A stretch of 64,000 nucleotides of DNA, taken from assembly GCA_022813625.1 (NCBI GenBank), contig JAKLMB010000001.1, forward strand, positions 1-64,000, in the 5' to 3' direction. Numbering within the stretch: position 1 is the stretch's first letter; each line of letters begins with the position of its first letter. Source of the DNA: Aaosphaeria pasadenensis. Its lineage: Eukaryota; Ascomycota; Dothideomycetes; Pleosporales. The notes beneath the pieces were generated by a model. That model worked only from the letters and a program-made list of their open reading frames with translations. It was not told the origin of the DNA and made no database searches. Shown one piece after another: positions 44,439 to 56,812 of the stretch. The position numbers and the translations under genes are program-made.

Positions 44439-47400
44439 CCTGGCAAATGGACCTGTGGAATTTGCGTACGAGGCCGACGTTGAAGCGGCAGTCGAGGGCC
44501 GGCGGTCAGAAGGTGCCGCAGCACTTCGTGCAAGGCGCGTGTCGTTATCCAGAGCGAAGGAGTGTGCAGTCAAAGGGGGGAGAGGTAGAAGAGGAAGATT
44601 GAAACACTTATTGGATGGTGAGAAAGTGAGAAACGGGTGACGAAAAGAGTAGTGGTTCACGCGGTGACTGGGGATTGACTATAGGTATAGGCAGTCCCCG
44701 CGAGTGCAGGGCCCAGGCCTCTTAAGGCAGGCTGCTGAGATGGAGGACAGCGACGGGGTAGTGGACGAACTACCTCTATGCTGGACAGTGCAGTACAGTA
44801 GGGAGGAAAGAATACAATAATACCAATGATTAGGGCCGACAGGTGAAGCGCATGGCATGGGTACCAGGGGGAGGGGGGTCCGTTCCAGAGGGCTGGGGAA
44901 GAGACTCGGAGGGACTCGTACTTTGTACACTGTGAAGGGAAAGGGAAAGGAAGGGAAAGATAATCAATGGAACAATAATGGAAGAGGCGCCCGGTGACGG
45001 AGCGAAAAGTAGACTAGGGTGCAGGACGTATCAACGGCGCGGCGGCGCAGGAGATTTGAAGCTAGGTATTTATACTAACTGTCGCTCTAACGGCGGCGAA
45101 GCGTTGGGGTAAATTAGTTCTTGGTTCCTGAGGTGTTTGTTCGCCGTTCGTTCATTTGTTCGTTCGCACTTGGTGGATTGAGTGCGTATTGCGGGTGAAG
45201 AATATACTTGTCCTGTGTAGATATCTCGTCCCACTGCTACCCGTGCGAGAATGACTGATTGTGACAGTCGAGTTGGTCAGTAGGCGTGTAGGCGTTCGTT
45301 CTTGGTGCGGGTTGGGCCGAGTCAGAGATCGGTGCAAGAATAGCGGGAGATTGACAAGATTGTGATAGTGACAGAATACGGACGGGTTTGAAATGGATTA
45401 GTGTGTTTTTGCACAGTCTTTAGTGAGGAGGTATTAAATTGTAGATTGGTTTTGATAGTTCTAGACAGTAAGTATGTTCGTGTACACAGCATGTGTGTGT
45501 GGAGAGAGAGATAGAGAGAGCGGAGTATCGATACAATACAATAACTTAACACCATAGATAGCGATAGCGATAACGAGCATGGGTGCGGTCATGGACATGG
45601 TCATGGACAGAGCACATCCTACATGGATATGGGATAAGGATGTGTTTGGCGCAATTGACAAGGATGAGGATGACATTGAATAAGGATGATGGGGTGGTGG
45701 CTTGACGACGCGGCCGTGCCATGGCCATGCCGTGGCGACGACGATGGCCATTAGGAACGGAGAGCACAAGTGGAGCGCGAACGAGTACGGCGCAGAGCAG
45801 GACAGATTAGGAACACGCGATGGATGAATGGATCATGATGGATGGATGCATGGATGCATGGCATGAACACGGTGAACACCTAGGTGGTGAACATGGATAG
45901 CGATGAGAGGATGGACGTGATGGTTGGATGAATGGAAGAGGCAATATCGGCGTAAGACTGTTCAATCTCCCAATCATTCGCCTGGTTTATGGCATCCCCA
46001 CCAATTCTTACACAATACGAAAAACAGTACGGAGTATACAGTATATCCATCTTCAAATCCTCGTAGGGAGTGGTGAGATTCGTTTATAATATCACCCATT
46101 ATACAGAATACCCCATCCAGTGCCGTCCATTCCAGCTCTCCCCGACCTTGTATGGTATGCGTACCGAGGCCTGGGTACTCCATTGGTAGCTGGTAGATGC
46201 GCATTCGCCAGAGAACACCGCTAAGACCATTGCTTATGGCGACTCTTCGCGACAAACGTCAAGTCCCAGGATAGAGGACGCGGACGCTCGAAGACCCCGA
46301 CCAATTCAGAGGATGGAATATTATCAGATAGACCAACAGCCAATGTTGCCGTATGAACATTGGTGTATGGATTGCACCAATCAAATGTCTCTGTGTGTGT
46401 GTCTCCCATATCAAGCCATCAGCAATTGATGTCCAGATGGAGTCCCCATTCATCACCCCACAGCATCATCTATTACACGGTAAATCTTCCTTCCCATCTT
46501 CCCATTTTTCCCAGTGGCATCAGCCCTCCTCCTCAGAGTCCTCACACATACCCTGACTATATTCCGTCTTCCCACCCGCCCGTCTGACCCGTCTCACCAG
46601 TTTGATTCACGTCTTATTATACCCTCATTTCCAACCACTCCCAGTCATTCGGGACCGGCACCCTTATGCTCACGTCGCAACCCTGGAGGCAATATAATAC
46701 AAGTAGCTGTACTCCCTACTCTAGCCAATGCGTCATTCAGGTACACCCGTCAGGCGTTTTCCCCTTCCCATACGAAGTGATTCCATCATCTCAATGCTCG
46801 TGAGACAATTGACAAACCCACAGATGCGTCCAGTCAGACAACTCCTCACCACCTGGGTGCCTATGCCCAGCATCTTCTCAATTGCCCAAGAACACTCCGT
46901 TTATATTGACGCACCATCTTCAGCGCGTCTAGTCACTGTGTAGAATATCCAACCGAACTCAAAATCGCGCCTGTAAGCACGGCATGATTAGCTTCTCCCA
47001 TCCCCTGCTAGGCTTCTATGCAGCAATTCATCGTTCGCTTCCAGCCCAAAGCAATATATTTCCTACGCAGGGGTTTAATATAACGCACGTAGCGAACCAG
47101 CACGATGGCATCGCAAAAACAATTTCTTCCATGCACCCACGAGGCAAAGCATATTGCACAATCTCTGAACGTGCGGTTGCTGCTCGGTATCTCTGAGCCG
47201 AACTGCTTTTAGAACTGCCAGCATCGAACCTGGCGCGTTCTCGATGCGATTCTATTGCCATCTATCGTCGTGCGCGGTACAGGTCGCGCAGACGAGAGTC
47301 CCATTCAAGACGTGTAGATTGCCCTCTTTACCCAAACGTCGTCCTCCACTGTGACGCGCACACAGTGCGACGGACCTAGACTGAACACATTGAAAATTTC

Positions 47401-49832
47401 ATTGTTTGTCGTCCCGTTTGTGCTTCTGTATTCGGGTGGTCGGTTTCCCTTCTGGCACAATGTGCCGTTATGAAGTGATGGCTCTCTCCCGTACCTCCCG
47501 ACTCGCACGGCAGGCTTGTCCCATAGTTACAATCGACATTGCTTGTCAAGGACTCAAGAGACATGATTCCGCATCTTCACTGTAACCTCTGTATGTATAC
47601 GCGGAGTCCTGATCCGCATTTAGATTGTGAACCTACCCAGCAACTACGGCACAAATAGGTGAAGTCCACAGAGTGCTTCCTGTGAAAACGTTGGCATGAG
47701 GGAAATCCAAGTATCAATTCTACCAACACATATTCGATAGTTTCCACGTCTCGCCAATATTGCATCAGCTTCGCCGGTACTACTGCAAGTGACTTAGAAC
47801 AAACATCAAACAAGCGCCACACACGTTTTCCCCTTTTTCCCTCTTCCCCAAATTTCCCGCTGCAAGGCACACTGAAAGCACCGAAGGCCACGGGTCGAGA
47901 AAGTGGAGGGATGCAAGAGAATCACTCACGAAAACAATGTTGTTAGGTCCACCTCTGTTATCCCACACTCGCCGATCATTGTTAGCATTATCAACGCTAC
48001 GAGTACTCCGTATCTACCCCATCTTGATAGCGAGTATCGTCTACTGTACTAAACCCCACTGCTCGCCTACCTATTGTGCTACTCCCACTCCAAAATCACG
48101 AACCATATGACCAGACTACACGCTCGAGTCAAAGTCTTAGCCTAGGAGACCGGCGCTCGCCTTCTTAGACATCATGCCCGCGCTCCTCGCTTCAACCTGT
48201 CCAAACTCAACTCCCCCCGACCGTCCGCCTCTCCCGCCTGAGCTCGTCCCTCCGATGCAGCATGATCCTCCTGCCCCATGTGGCCTAGTCCGACCAGACT
48301 GACAGCCCTAAAACTCCACAGGAAACTCTCTCGCGTTCCAACGACGCACGCCTCTTCTTGCCTTCTGTGACCTGTCTGGATTGCATTGATGGCACTCATT
48401 ATTGTATCAATTCGCACAGACATCGAGGACTCGCTCGCTCGCTGATACACCTAGACTACTCATAGTCTCATACGTCCGACGTACTTGCATGTAATGCACG
48501 TCCGCCGTTCCACGCCCCTCTCTACACCTTTATGCACTCGCTCCGAGCCCCGTTCATGCTTTCATTATTCGTCCAATAACGTGAATGTATCTACTCACCG
48601 ATAGATACTGTGAACAGGCCATTTTCCCTCCGAGATAGGCCACGCTTTCTCTTCTATCCGAATCTCAAAGACCGACGATATGACGTCTTTCGACGCGAGC
48701 AAACGTGACAATGGATCAATAATGTGACATGATATTCCCCCTCGCGCTCGCGCGCAAAGAGTAACCAGGAGTAGTAGAGAGCAAGAGGATTTGAGTTCTC
48801 AGGCGTCCCGTCCTTTGCACATGCGGACCACGTTCCGAAACTGGAATGCCAGAAACGAAAAAGAAGGTTTGCACCAACCCAACGTCCCGAGGTAATTATT
48901 CGAGTCAAGTGGAGCACGCGACAGCTGGGGGACTGGCTTGTTAGCACATGCGTTCGTTCGCGCACGCACCGGGGCAGCTTTGGGAATGGGACTTTGTTGA
49001 AATGCAAACCCCTCCCATATCGCTAAGCCCTGCGTGTGTACTTGTAGATACTGTTTCGCATTGTGAAGACTTGATGAACGAGACTCTCGTATTCACGTGT
49101 TAAATAATGGGTCTTCACGATGGTGGTCGTACTGTGTTGGCAATTGTTTACGTTTATCTTACCGTCCATTACCGTACCGTTGTCTGTGGTGGCTGTTGCC
49201 AAATCGGTATTATATTATTCGGCATATAATAGTCCAGCATATGCAACGGGTTTTTGATTGTATGTTGCAAAACTCAAGCATGTAACAACGCAGCGCATTT
49301 CCATTCAAAATGTCCGTCCGGGCTCGCCGGCATGGGATCGCCAGAATTTCTCCGACAAGTACATGTACAAGTACGTACCTATGCATATTCACGTGGGAGG
49401 GCGTGGGGGCAAATCCCTGGAGGGTATCTATGCGTGCAGTGTGCTACGGTAGGTTGTGTCCGTGTACAATTACTACTTGCAGTCCGTGGAGGCGAAAGGG
49501 AAAAGGATGGGTGGACTGGGATTTGCATTTCGAATTCTGGCTTCCTATTCAGGGAGGTGGGTAGTGGATGGCGATCAGAGGGTACAGGGCTCCGTTACAG
49601 CAAGTGCGTGGGATGTGAGCGAATTAGCAGCAGTATCCCACTGATGGGCTTCAGATGTGTGAGCGGACACTTGCCATAAGGCGAAAAGGCGAAAAGGCAA
49701 AGAGAGTCAAAGCAGTGAAAGCCCGCATCCGGTCGTGTACATCGCATCATGCTACTCTGAAACTACATGATTACAGAATTGATGTCGAGATCGTTATTGG
49801 CATATTCGTTATTAACATACTCGTCGTCATCA
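44439..49832. other. 5.4 kb interval without a recognisable gene
   Basis: Lies upstream of the permease gene and downstream of the ZW10-type gene, both minus strand. It contains ATGGATGG/GATGCATG-type short repeats at 45820-45870, a CACCTAGGTG palindrome at 45877-45886, and TACGGAGTA copies at 46028-46036 and 48004-48012. Open frames reach at most about 140 codons and show no family features. Nothing resembling a transposon was found. Confidence 0.5.
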
Positions 49833-52527
49833 TCATCTTAAGCTTGTCCTCCTGATTTCTGCGATGGCCTTCCTCCGATGCTCACTCTCTGCAAACAATG
49901 CCTTGATCAGATCTATCACCTCCTCTCCGTCCATCTCTAGCTTCAATTCGCCATCTGTCCACAAGAATCTGATGTCTGCAAGGCTAGAATCTAATATCTC
50001 GCTCAGATACTGGAACTTGAACCAGTTTGGTGTATAGATGCTGGTCATATCTTGCGGTTCTCCAGCCGCATTTTCTGTTACGAAGAGCGAGGATAGCGAG
50101 GCAAGTGAGACGCAGTAAGAATGGATCTTCTTCGAGTCCTCCTCGGCGATGTCGGACATGTCCTCTACATCGGTAATGAATTTTGCGAGCGCAGTGGAGA
50201 CAAGCGATCCCAGGGATTGTAAGAGAGCAGAATGTGAAAGAATCGGTGCCCAGGTGCGCTTCACTTCACCAATCCGGTCAATTGTCATTGCAACAGCAGC
50301 ATCGCAGCTATCCGCAAAGTGAGCAACCGTGCAATTGGCAAAACCATTCGTGCCATCAAGCAGATCCCGAACGATGGTTCGCTGAGACTCCATTTCGCGG
50401 CCATATGCGCGCTTGCCAAACCCTTCAATTAGTTTGAGGTCCGAGTCGAGACGAAGACAAATAGATGGCTGAAGGTGGCGAGGCAATGTAGACGTTCGGT
50501 CCTTTTCGGATTGTTCGAGAAGAAACGTGCGGAGCCTGTCCGACAATCGTGTGCAGTCATTGTAGATGAGCATGTTGCCAGCCACGTCCTTGGAATAGTG
50601 AGAAGACGCGGTGGCTCGATACATAGCCAACAAGAGGCTCGGTATGGCATATAATCCGCTACTGGCAGGGGCAATTGCTGTTCCCACAAGCTCTGGCCCG
50701 TTCAGACTTTCCACATCGCAAATAACTTGAACTATGATTTCGAAGATCGAGTCCGGTATTGCTGTAACAGTGTATGTTTCGCTCAAGGTGACTTGTTTTT
50801 CTGTATTGCCCTTTGGCTGGGTGGGAATCTCGCCGTTGGCTTTGGACTTTTCCGGCAGCTTCGACGACGATGCAGGTAGGCCCTCTGGCTGTTCTGCTTC
50901 TTCATCTTCGCCCCAACCCCAGGCATCGGCATCTTCTTCAACTCCCTCGTCTTTCTTCTCCTCAGTCTTAGCCTTCTGCTCTTCCTTCTGCTCTTCCTTT
51001 TGTTCCTCTTCATCATCCATGCCCCAAGCGCTCATGTCTTCCTCTTCGACCACAGTGGTTGAAGCCTCATCTTTTTGTTGTTCGTTAGAACCATGATTCG
51101 CTGGATCTTCTTCCTCGCCCCAGTCTGCACCCCAATCCTCGTCCTGATCTTCCTGGCCATCGTGGAGGGCGTCACCCCTCGTCACTGTTTGTGTTTCAAC
51201 TCTTTCGACCGTCTTCTTCTCTCGGACCCTGCGGGGGCATAGACTGTGTACTCGAGCAATAGCGATTTCTTTGGTGCGCTTAAGCCATATTTCAGCTGAT
51301 TGGTCCACCCAGTCTCGCAATTGCTGTTGTCCCGTCCATTCCAACTCATCAAAGTATTCGGCAAGTCCCAGCACAAGAGAAAGTGTCTCCTGGAAGTCTT
51401 GCACTCCATTGGTCGAAAGCGGGACCGCAGGCAGAAGCCAGTATTTGATCAACCGGGTAGCGATAGTGGGAGTCAACTTTACTGATAAAGGTATTGCAAC
51501 AGATGGTGGGAGCCGTGTGCTTATATACTCAGCTATCGCTTGTATGTCCTCCAATGTCGCCTTCACAGTCATATCTTTGACGTGTCCGATGAATTGAATG
51601 TCATCGCCATTGACATCAAATCCATGCACAACCCCATCGGAGTTGATGGCTAACCGGGGAGACACAATGGTATGGTCAAAGTCGCGATGTAGCTTAGCAA
51701 TGAACTTCTCCAGTAAACCAAGTTTCGTCAGGGCTTCCACTACTGTATCGATTTGGATTGTTGCTTCCCCTGTATAACCGGTTAAAACTGGATGCGAATC
51801 TTGGATTGGGAACATACTCTCCACTTTCTCTTTCAAAGAGATGCGGCGTTCATTCGGATCGATCAGTATCAATCCATCCCAAGACTCAGTCGTGGTCTCG
51901 ACAATGGCCGCCCTTAATTGATCGGCTCGGTTCGTCAATATTCCAACCACCCTGGTATTTCCAAATTGTTCCAATGTCTCGAATTCTACGTTGGTGTCCT
52001 CAAGGCGCTCCAGAGCATATATTATATTTCCATGTACCGCAGCATTTTGTACAGATTCGAGAAGGCCCGAGATGCCTTGTATCTTTTCAACAACCGTCCC
52101 AAGGGTTTCATTGTATGCAATTTCCGAATGAAGGAGTTTCAGTTTGCTTTCCGCGTCTACTACTCGCCCTTTGAGCTCCTTCTCAGCCTCAGCTTGCTGG
52201 ACTATTTCGTGTGCAGTAACCTTGGAGCGTTGTATATCGTCTTGGAGCTTGCGGGCTTGGGATATCCAGCCGTCAACATCGGATGCTGCCTCGCGAGACA
52301 CTTTGCGGATCTCATTCTAAAGGTGGAACATTAGCCAATTTCCCAAATAGATTGGTTGACCATACTTTTGTATGTTCCCTAGCATTGCTCACAACCTCCA
52401 AAAGCTTCGGGAGTGCTGTCGATGGCACTGGGGCAGAGGCCACATCTTCGGATTGCGGGAAGCTGCCGTGCTCGATGGATTGGAGGAAGGCTTCCCCCAG
52501 CTCCTGATCGGACACTTGCGACGGCAT
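49833..52527 (-). CDS. ZW10: ZW10/Dsl1-type ER tethering subunit
   Basis: Two exons, 52527-52366 and 52316-49833, with a 49-nt intron, encode 881 aa. The N-terminal part is helical (LGEAFLQSIEHGSFPQSED, then ISQARKLQDDIQ and a coiled coil), as in ZW10. The middle (about 435-530) is a very acidic insert with tryptophan motifs EDWGADWGEEED, MSAWGMDDEE and DAWGWGEDEE, and the C-terminal half is a helical bundle with KDVAGNMLIYNDCTRLSDRL and NWFKFQYLSEILDSSL. ZW10 in animals and Dsl1 in yeast belong to the complex that tethers COPI vesicles at the ER; in Dsl1 an acidic Trp-containing lasso binds COPI coat subunits. A kinetochore role, as in animal ZW10, is not supported here. ATG 52527 is chosen since the extension to 52557 starts with GTG. 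Confidence 0.93.
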
Positions 52528-53365
52528 TGCACCTAGAATACAGATATCATGGTCCACGGAAAGAGAAAAGCGAACGAGTGTGTTTGGTACGAATTCGGGC
52601 AGGTTGGATTGCTATGCATCAAGATTCCGTTCCGTGGCAGGTATTGGCGTCAGTGGTGGTCATAGCTCAGCCCTATGAGGAAGGATGGGATCAATTCATT
52701 CCACCCCGCTAAGTTCAAACTATTATCGTATAAACGTTACCCCGCTGGACTTTTGTCTCCAATCTCACACATTTGCCCAAGTCCCTCAAACCCGGTCACA
52801 ACATAATCAAACTAATTAGTACATTCGTCTCAACCCTTTCTTAACTTATCCCAAAACGGAGTGTGGCACGTGAAAGTCTTTTATTGGACTTGAAGAGGTC
52901 CATTGCCGGAGATTGTCAGGATAGCGTCCACAATCTTCAAGACTTTTCAGCTACTTCTTGCAGGTGGCTTGTTCGGGTCTAACCATCTGATTCGGTAAGA
53001 ACATATCTCACTTCATTCGGTGGCCAAGGATTGTCTATGCAAGAAGAGAACCAAACCCCCCATGGCATGATTCCATAAACACTATAAGCGATGCACCTGC
53101 CAATCTTTTTCACCACTTGCCATTCACCCTTCTATTCGCTGGCTTCTTGCGGATTTATTCAAATAGTTTGATGTGGTAACGCTCAAATTGACGTATATCT
53201 GCATGGCCCGCGCTGACAGGGAACAATACTAGTGCTTGCTCTGTCCTGAACAAAGAACACAACAGGTCTCTAAACGCTGACTTTGTGCCCTTGGGAAATA
53301 CTTCGAACTTTCCATATTACGATCAGTCTCAAGAGGCCCAAGAGTTGCCTTGGAATATCGCGATC
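52528..53365. other. Divergent intergenic region
   Basis: Shared upstream region of the ZW10-type and M16C genes. A frame opens upstream of 53366 but from a GTG, and it is not part of the conserved protein. No further feature recognised. Confidence 0.55.
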
Positions 53366-56300
53366 ATGGGTTCAGTAGAGCAAACATCGCACTTCAAGAA
53401 GATCCAGAACTTCAAGGCCGACTACACCGAGGTCGAATTTACCCAGTATGAATCCCAGCGAACTGGTATGCGAGCTGTGGTGGTCGACCGTAAAGGTCCG
53501 AAGGTTGATGATATGTGTAACTCGACTTAATGCACTGGCGTTGACACTCCAATAGGTATACGGCTACTTCGCTGTCGCTACGGAGATTCATGATGATTCT
53601 GGCGCACGTAAGTTTCCCGGAACGATTAATTCATTTTCTAGGCTGATACCTTGTAGCGCACACATTAGAACATCTTTGCTTCATGGTTGGTTCTCAAGTA
53701 CTATTGTCGGAGCCAGACTAACATCAAGCAGGGGTCACGGAAGTATCCTTACAAAGGCGTTCTGGATAAGATTGCTACTCGAGCATACTCCGATACCAAT
53801 GCTTGGACCGATACGGCTGAGACAGTCTACTCCTTGAGTACAGCTGGTTGGGAAGGATTTGCACAGCTTCGTAAGAGATACTAGGCCTCGCCTTGGTACG
53901 CAATTACTGACTTTGGCAGTCCCAATCTATCTTGACCATGTCATCGTCCCAACATTGACAGATGCTGGATGTTATACAGAGGTTCATCATGTCGACGGTA
54001 AAGGCTATGACGCAGGGTATTTGCGACCAGCCCTTATGATTATCGACGCATCGCTAACTTGAAAAAGTGTTGTCTACTCCGAAATGCAAGGACGAGAAAA
54101 CCTCCAGGGCGACTTGATGGACCTTCAAATGCGTCGCCTGTTATACGCCGAAGGAGATGGCTACCGTTACGAGACCGGTGGCATGACTCCAGCCTTGCGA
54201 GTCCTGACCGCTGAAAGGATAAGGCAGTTCCACAGAGATATGTACCAGCCTAAGAACATTAGACTTGTTCTAATTGGAGAGGTTGATCACCCCCAATTGC
54301 TTGACATATTGGACAAATTCGAAAACGAAATCATCGATAAGGTTCCTTCTTTCGATGCTCCATTCCAGAGGCCGTGGGTGGATTCAAAGCGTACCCAGCC
54401 ACTTAGCAAGACCACGATCGACACCATTGAATTCCCAGAGGAAGATGAATCAACAGGTGAAGTTCAGATCGCTTTTCTCGGTCCGGAAGCAAATGACGAC
54501 AAGGCCGAAACTGCACTGAACACCATTCTCATGTACCTGGCTGGATCCTCCGTATCGGTGTTGGTTAACACATTGGTCGAGAAAGAGCATCTTGCAAGTA
54601 TGGTCTACTTCTGGGTGAAGACACACTACGACATGATAATCTGGTTCACTTTGACGAGCGTAGAAACCGAAAAGCTTGCAGATGCGGAGAAAAGGTTTTT
54701 TGAGGTCCTCAAAGACCATGCGTCTCGGCCGCTCGATTTTGCATACATCAAGGATTGCCTTCATCGATTCAAACGTCAAGTGCGATTCACATCAGAGGTG
54801 TCCAACGATGACTACAAGGAACCAATCATCAAGGATCATATTTTCGGCAACCGCGATGGCTCTGACCTATACGACTCTCTGGGTACGCTACGAGTTTTCG
54901 ACGAGCTTGAGCAGTGGAAAGAGGAGGATTGGAGAGCCTTTCTGAAGAAGTGGATCGCCGACGCTCATCATGTCTCCATCCTCGGCAAGCCGTCTGTCGC
55001 TCTAAATGATAAGATTAAGGCAGATGAGGTTGCGCGTGTCAAGTCACAACAGGAAAAGCTAGGAGAAGAAGGCCTGAAGAAACTCGCTACCAAGCTCGAG
55101 GAAGCTCAGGCAGAAAATGACAAACCAATTCCGGAGGAAATTCTAGCCAGCCTGAAGGTACCTGGAACGGAGTCCATCCACTTTTTCGATACCGTCACTG
55201 CGCGCTCTGGATTGGCGAAGAAAGCAGGCGCACCAGACAACAGCATCCAAAAAGTTATTGACAAAGATGAGAGCGGTCTTCCACTCTTCATCCACTACGA
55301 ACATATACCGACTTCGTTTGTTCATTTTGGGCTTGCCCTAGGGACAGCTACAGTTCCCACGGAATTGAAGCCTCTGCTCGGAGTGTACCTTACTAACTTC
55401 TTCGCAACTCCAATCGTGAAAGATGGAGAACGCATCGAGTTCGAACAAGTCATCACAAGCCTCGAGCAGGACACCATTGAGTTCAGTCTGGACCGGGGTA
55501 ATGACATCGGAAACTCTGAAATGGTTTTCATCCACTTCGTTGCTGAAGCAGAGAAGTTCGAAACGGTCGTGAAGTGGCTAGCTACCCTCCTCATCGATTC
55601 CGTCTTCGACACCGAGCGTCTGATCGCCGCGGTGAAGAAGATTGTTGCTGATGTTCCTGAGGAGAAGCGTGACGGCAACAGCATGGCTTTCGCAGTTGAT
55701 CGCATGATTCATTACGACGCAGCGTCCGCTGTCCGTGCTACCAACACTCTAGTGAAAGGGGCATACCTCCGGAAGATTCTTAAGCTCCTCAAGACCGAAC
55801 CCGAGCAGGTCATTGAGAAATTGGAGTCATTGCGAAAACATCTCCTCACATTTTCGAATCTCCGCGTATTGGCGATTGCGAATTTCGAGAAACTACCCAA
55901 TCCGGTCTCGACCTTCAAGCACCTGACAGACGCCATCAAACCCGGTCCTAACCCAGACGTCAACCCCATCGACGACCGTAAAGCAATGTTGTCGCCCATA
56001 GGCCGCAATCCAGGAGGCGCACACTACATCGTTCCCCTCCCGATCGACTCATCCTTTGCAGTCCTGACCTCCCGTGGACCCTCATCTTACACGTCACCCC
56101 AATTGCCTCCTCTCATTGTAGCTCTCGCCTATCTCGACGCCGTCGAGGGACCAATGTGGGCCAACATCCGCGGGACAGGTCTCGCGTATGGCACCAATTT
56201 CTTCCGAGACGTAGAGACAGGGCTCCTCAAGTTCCGCATCTACAAATCACCCAACGCTTTCTCTGCGTACCAGAAGGCGGCCACCGTTGTCAAGGAATAC

Positions 56301-56812
56301 GGGAATGGAACCCGCAAATTCGAGAAATTGGCGCTGGAAGGTGCGATCAGCAGCATCGTACGCGACTTCGTGGATGAGAAGGCAACGATTGTGGATGCAG
56401 CGAAGGGCAGCTTTGTGGATCTTGTAGTCAGGGGACTTGACAAGAACTACAGCGACTGGATGCTGGCCGAGGTGAGGAAGGTGGAGGAAGACGATGTCAA
56501 GAAGATCTTGAATGAGGTGGTCAGTGGGGTGTTTGAGGCCGACAAGGCGGATTTGGTGGTCAGTTGTGGTGCGACCATGGTTGGTGTGAGTTTGGATATG
56601 TCTTGCCCAAACGCTAGGCCAGAAGTGCTAATTCAGATGCGCAGGATCTCAAGAAGAATTTCGAAGAAGCCGGCTTCAAGCCTGAAGTCAAACCATTGTC
56701 CGACTTCGAGGACGACTACGGCCTCGAGGGTGAGGAAGATGACGAAGACATGTCTGGTGAGGAGGATGACGAAGAGGATGGTAGCGAGAGTGGAAGTGAG
56801 ATGGAGGCATAA
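53366..56812 (+). CDS. M16C zinc metallopeptidase (YOL098C / Mug138 type)
   Basis: Seven exons, 53366-53503, 53556-53607, 53657-53685, 53732-53870, 53920-54016, 54068-56583 and 56637-56812, encode 1048 aa. The N-terminus has TQYESQRTGMRAVVVDRKGPKV and YGYFAVATEIHDDSGAP. The inverted zinc motif HTLEH is at 65-69, built from two exons, followed by CFMGSRKYPYKG and GWEGFAQL; the second zinc glutamate is likely within DAGVVYSEMQG. The long M16 halves follow, and the C-terminus is an acidic tail (GEEDDEDMSGEEDD). This pattern matches the uncharacterised fungal M16C group containing S. cerevisiae YOL098C and S. pombe Mug138. There is no targeting peptide, so it is presumably cytosolic; the substrate is unknown. 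The last intron donor could be shifted by a few bases. Five of the six introns fall within the first 700 bases. Confidence 0.93.

Noticed and set aside
47216..47262. tRNA-like arm (GCCAG...TTCGA...CTGGC) on the minus strand
   Set aside because: The hairpin loop is one base too long for a T arm, and no acceptor stem, D arm or anticodon arm could be found at the right distances.
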